Positions 61,080-64,000 of a DNA stretch of 64,000 nt are shown piece after piece. The notes beneath the pieces were generated by a model, which worked only from the letters and a program-made list of their open reading frames with translations, had not been told where the DNA came from and made no database searches. The first letter of the stretch is position 1; every line of letters begins with the position of its first letter. The translations under genes were made by a program, and so were the position numbers. The stretch lies in contig CM050654.1 of assembly GCA_027574665.1 (NCBI GenBank), forward strand, positions 31,453,722-31,517,721, given 5' to 3'. This stretch comes from Rhynochetos jubatus (lineage: Eukaryota > Chordata > Aves > Eurypygiformes > Rhynochetidae).

Positions 61080-63695
61080 GTAAGACTTCTCTTTTACGTA
61101 TTTGTGACATCCTGGGTTGTGTCTGTCTGCAAGTCAAAAAGTTAACAATTCACATTAGAAATGCTTAATCAAACTAAGGTTAATTCTTGACAATATGTGT
61201 GCGTCAGAAATTTAAAATTGAGAAATTGTAGAATGATTTGAAACCTGCTCAAACTTTGGTGGAAGTCCTAGTTTGAAGTAGTATTTTTATAAATATTCAA
61301 GTCTTTAAAACTTAAAAAAAATATTTCTAGTAGGTCAAAGTTGTTTCCTACATGAAAATGACCAGATTTGTTCTTTGTCCTGCTCGTTCAACTACTAGTC
61401 GTTTGCTTTCTCTTTCAGTCTTTTTAAATAAGTACCCAAATACATAACCCAGTATTTCTGAAAACTTGTGGTTAGGATGTTATGGAATTAGGCCCTTTTA
61501 TTGTGCCTTTAGGATTGCTGTTGACTTCAGAGAAAAAAATGCCCTAAAACCCAAGTATAACTCACTCAAGCACAAGCACAGGCTGGGCGGAGAATGGATC
61601 GAGAGCAGCCCTGAGGAGAAGGACTTGGGGGTCCCGGTGGATGAAAAGCTGGACATGAGCCAGCAGTGTGCGCTGGCAGCCCAGAAATCCAACCAGATCC
61701 TGGGCTGTATCCAGAGCAGTGTGGCCAGCAGGTTGATGGAGGTGATTCTCCCCCTCTATTCTGCTCTTGTGAGACCCCGCCTGCAGTGCTGTGTCCAGCT
61801 TGGAGCCCCCAGCATAAGAAGGATATAGACTGGTTGGAGCGAGTCCAGAGGAGGCCACAAAGATGCTCAGAGGATGGAGCCCCTCTGCTATGGGGACAGG
61901 CTGAGAGAACTGGGCTTGTTCAGCCTGGAGAAGAGAAGGCTCTAGAGAGACCTTATAGCACCTTCCAGTACCTGAAGGGTCCTACAAGGAAGCTGTGGGA
62001 CACCTTTTACAAGGGCCTGTATTGACAGGACAAGGGGTAATGGGTTTAAATTGAAAGCAGGGAGATCTAGATTAGATATCAGGATGAAATTCTTCCTGGA
62101 GATGGTGGTGAGGCACTGGCACAGTTTGCCCAGAGAAGCTGTGGATGCCCCATCCCTGGAAGTGTCCAAGGCCAGGCTGGATGAGGCTCTGAGCAACCTG
62201 GTCTAGTGGAAGGTGTCCCTGCCCATGGCAGGGGGGTTGGAACTGGATGGTCTTCAAGGTCCCTTCCAACCCAAACCATGCTGTGATTCTGTGAATTATT
62301 TCATATGGCACACAAGGAATGAGGGAGTGGGAGGGATAGGAATGATTTTTCTAGTGTGGAGGCACGGTGTAGTGAAGTCTTGAATGGTGCCTACCTGTCC
62401 TACTGCTCCATCTAGCTCTTTCACAACAGTGCCTTTTGTTTTCACCCTTTTGTGTTTTCTTTTTTTAATAACAATTCCTAAATTTTTGGAGCTAGTGAAG
62501 TTGATAGTGTACCTGCATGTCAGCACTGATTAAGTAATAATTCAGAAGATCCTCTTTTTCTCTGTTTGCAGTGTGACGATTAGATTCTCGTGAAATAATT
62601 CTTTGAATGTATTGTTTACTCAGAATTTTGCTTTACGTGTGACCTTTCTCCTTAGTATTGGTAACGGTGCCATTATGCCGTTACGGCGCTGCTAGCTGAG
62701 GTAAATTGTGATTCTAATTTAGATATGCTGTTTGAAATGAGGTGAGTGATTTCATCCTAACCCCTAGCAAACACGTTGACAATAAGGTAGAAGTTATGGT
62801 GGTGGAACGATTTACCGCCTGAATGATCCTTGACGGTGCTCAGCCTTCTCCGCCTCCCACTGGCGTGTGTGAGTTTCCAGCGTTTCTCAGCATGAGGCCC
62901 AGCAGGGACTAAATTTTTCCAGTTGATTTTTTTTTCAAAACTTAGCGGTACTTGGCTTGTAAACTGATCAGCTTAGAATAAATTTCTGAGAATGAGACAT
63001 GAGGCATGGTCAGGATGTTTTTTATTACTTTTTTTCTTTGATTACTTTTAATAGGGTAAGTTATCCATCAAAACTGTGAAGAAATTTGAAGGTGTCGTGA
63101 AAACGTGACCTCTCTTTAATGAACCGCCTAAATGCGATGGGGAGATGTGTATTGAAAACTGTCCCTCTCTGATTTCACATTCGTCACCTCTGGTCATCCT
63201 GGCAGCTCTGTTTGGAGAATGGTGAATCCCTTGTTGTACAGAGCAGTGTTATTTCCTCACGTATTTTAGAAAGAACGAACCGCTTCCCCCCGCAATCTGA
63301 GAAAAGGTTTTGCGTTTTTTGGGATGCACCAGGGCACATATTCTGCATTTGAAACGAATGAAAAGCTGCTATGGGGCAGATCTGCTGGGTTTCTGTATGC
63401 TAAAAGCTTTATGTTACTCTCCGTCCCACGCACGTGAAGGTGTGTACATGTGCGTACATACTCGTAGCTGCCTAGCACAGCTGCGCCTAGGATCGTACAC
63501 TGCAGTGTTGAAGTAAAACAGCGCCTAGAAGTAAATGGCTTTTCTTCCCGCACAGCGTTGGACTTTTCGGTAAACGTTAATTCCTTTGCTACCCCAGGGC
63601 AGTTTTTGCTTTTCTGAGTATAGAATATGAGATCAGCCTAGTGAAGCAGCGAATTACCTGCATTGAAATTTGAACCTTTCAATTTGTTTTCTCAG
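61080..63695 (+). other. SEC22A: SEC22A intron, 2.6 kb
   Basis: GT-AG intron with donor GTAAGA at 61080 and acceptor TTTTCTCAG ending at 63695. It splits an Asn codon after its second base. It contains a sense CR1 copy (61545-62295). Nothing else was recognised. Confidence 0.9.
61545..62295 (+). mobile_element. CR1 LINE 3' end, about 0.75 kb, in SEC22A intron
   Basis: This begins in the ORF2 segment encoding CR1-type words [23 protein letters not shown] and [12 protein letters not shown]. It continues through TTCAGCCTGGAGAAGAGAAG, GATCTAGATTAGATATCAGG, GGCACTGGCACAGTTTGCCC and GATGCCCCATCCCTGGAAGT, and ends in GGTCCCTTCCAACCC with the tail GATTCTGTG. The frame is interrupted after the first third and internal indels are visible. 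It belongs to a different CR1 subfamily from the pair at 20-21 kb: its 3' part reads GATGCCCCATCCCTGG rather than GAGTCACCATCCCTGG. Confidence 0.93.
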
Positions 63696-63859
63696 CTTTA
63701 TCAGTTCTCTGGGAGTAAGCTATATGATGTTGTGCGCTGAAAATTATCCCAGTGTCCTGGCTTTCTGCTTCCTGGATGAGCTTCAGAAAGAGTTCATCAC
63801 TACCTACAATATGATGAAGACAAATACCGCTGTCAGACCGTACTGCTTTATAGAGTTTG
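63696..63859 (+). CDS. SEC22A: SEC22A second coding exon (rest of longin domain)
   Basis: This 164-base exon completes an Asn codon, gives 54 codons and ends on the first base of an Asp codon. It reads [20 protein letters not shown], then [20 protein letters not shown] and [13 protein letters not shown]. With the previous exon it supplies the first 115 residues, essentially the longin domain used for cargo and coat interactions in this family. YMMLC...YP...AFxFLDELQxEF is the usual longin strand-helix pattern. The acceptor is TTTTCTCAG ending at 63695 and the donor is GTAAGG at 63860. The four or so membrane spans expected in the C-terminal half lie outside the window. Confidence 0.96.
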
Positions 63860-64000
63860 GTAAGGATCTGTCTTCTGTGTCCTTCTTTCTCACATTGAGA
63901 CAGATGAGTATTTAATTAGATGTGCAACTTCATGCATACAAAACAGAAATGTCCAAGGCAGTTTATGGCTGTATTTGAGGTGGATTTAGAGTCTGTTGTA
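63860..64000 (+). other. SEC22A: SEC22A intron, start only
   Basis: The donor GTAAGG is at 63860. The window ends inside this intron, 141 bases after the exon. Confidence 0.9.

Noticed and set aside
61466-61828. Open frame of 120 codons in the SEC22A intron as a possible gene
   Set aside because: It is the degraded CR1 ORF2 fragment; it stops within the element and has no other context.
1-64000. CRISPR arrays, bacterial operons, rRNA or phage modules
   Set aside because: None seen; the window is clearly vertebrate nuclear DNA with spliced genes and CR1 repeats.

Overview
The window looks like avian nuclear DNA. It has large introns with GT-AG borders, several 3' ends of CR1 LINE elements (the dominant bird retroposon, with the tail word ATTCTGTG), a CpG-island promoter and vertebrate protein families. 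There are no bacterial-style operons. Two genes are recognisable, both on the + strand and in the order PDIA5 then SEC22A, as I recall from human 3q21. Most of the 64 kb is intron or intergenic DNA.

Positions 1-41.9 kb hold the 3' half of PDIA5, an ER-lumen protein disulfide isomerase. Six coding exons chain in frame: 8816-8886, 9927-10090, 12606-12736, 29230-29300, 38526-38660 and 41655-41735. They encode the CGHC and CPHC thioredoxin-like domains and end in a KDEL retrieval signal. The earlier exons (N-terminal domain and first redox domain) were not found and probably lie upstream of the window. The 3' UTR ends near two AATAAA hexamers at 41871 and 41904. Introns hold three separate CR1 insertions (one of them a tandem pair), an older reversed CR1-like fragment, and two CpG-rich patches with no obvious promoter role.

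Positions 41.9-54.6 kb are intergenic. They hold an old, degraded CR1 fragment (about 49.17-50.14 kb) and two MIR/L2-like fragments.

Positions 54.6-64 kb hold the 5' part of SEC22A. A CpG island at about 54.6-55.65 kb carries an 18-bp palindrome resembling an RFX box, a perfect GTCACGTGAC E-box and a ZNF143/STAF-like site close to a candidate first-exon donor. The start codon is at 60898 and the first two coding exons (60898-61079, 63696-63859) give the first 115 residues, essentially the longin domain. A CR1 copy sits in the intron between them. The rest of SEC22A lies beyond the window.

PDIA5 and SEC22A both serve the early secretory pathway (oxidative folding in the ER; ER-Golgi transport), but nothing here shows coordinated regulation. 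I found no previously undescribed system. The notable points are the gene structure, the promoter motifs, the orphan CpG patches and the layered CR1 history. All exon borders and repeat limits come from reading by eye.
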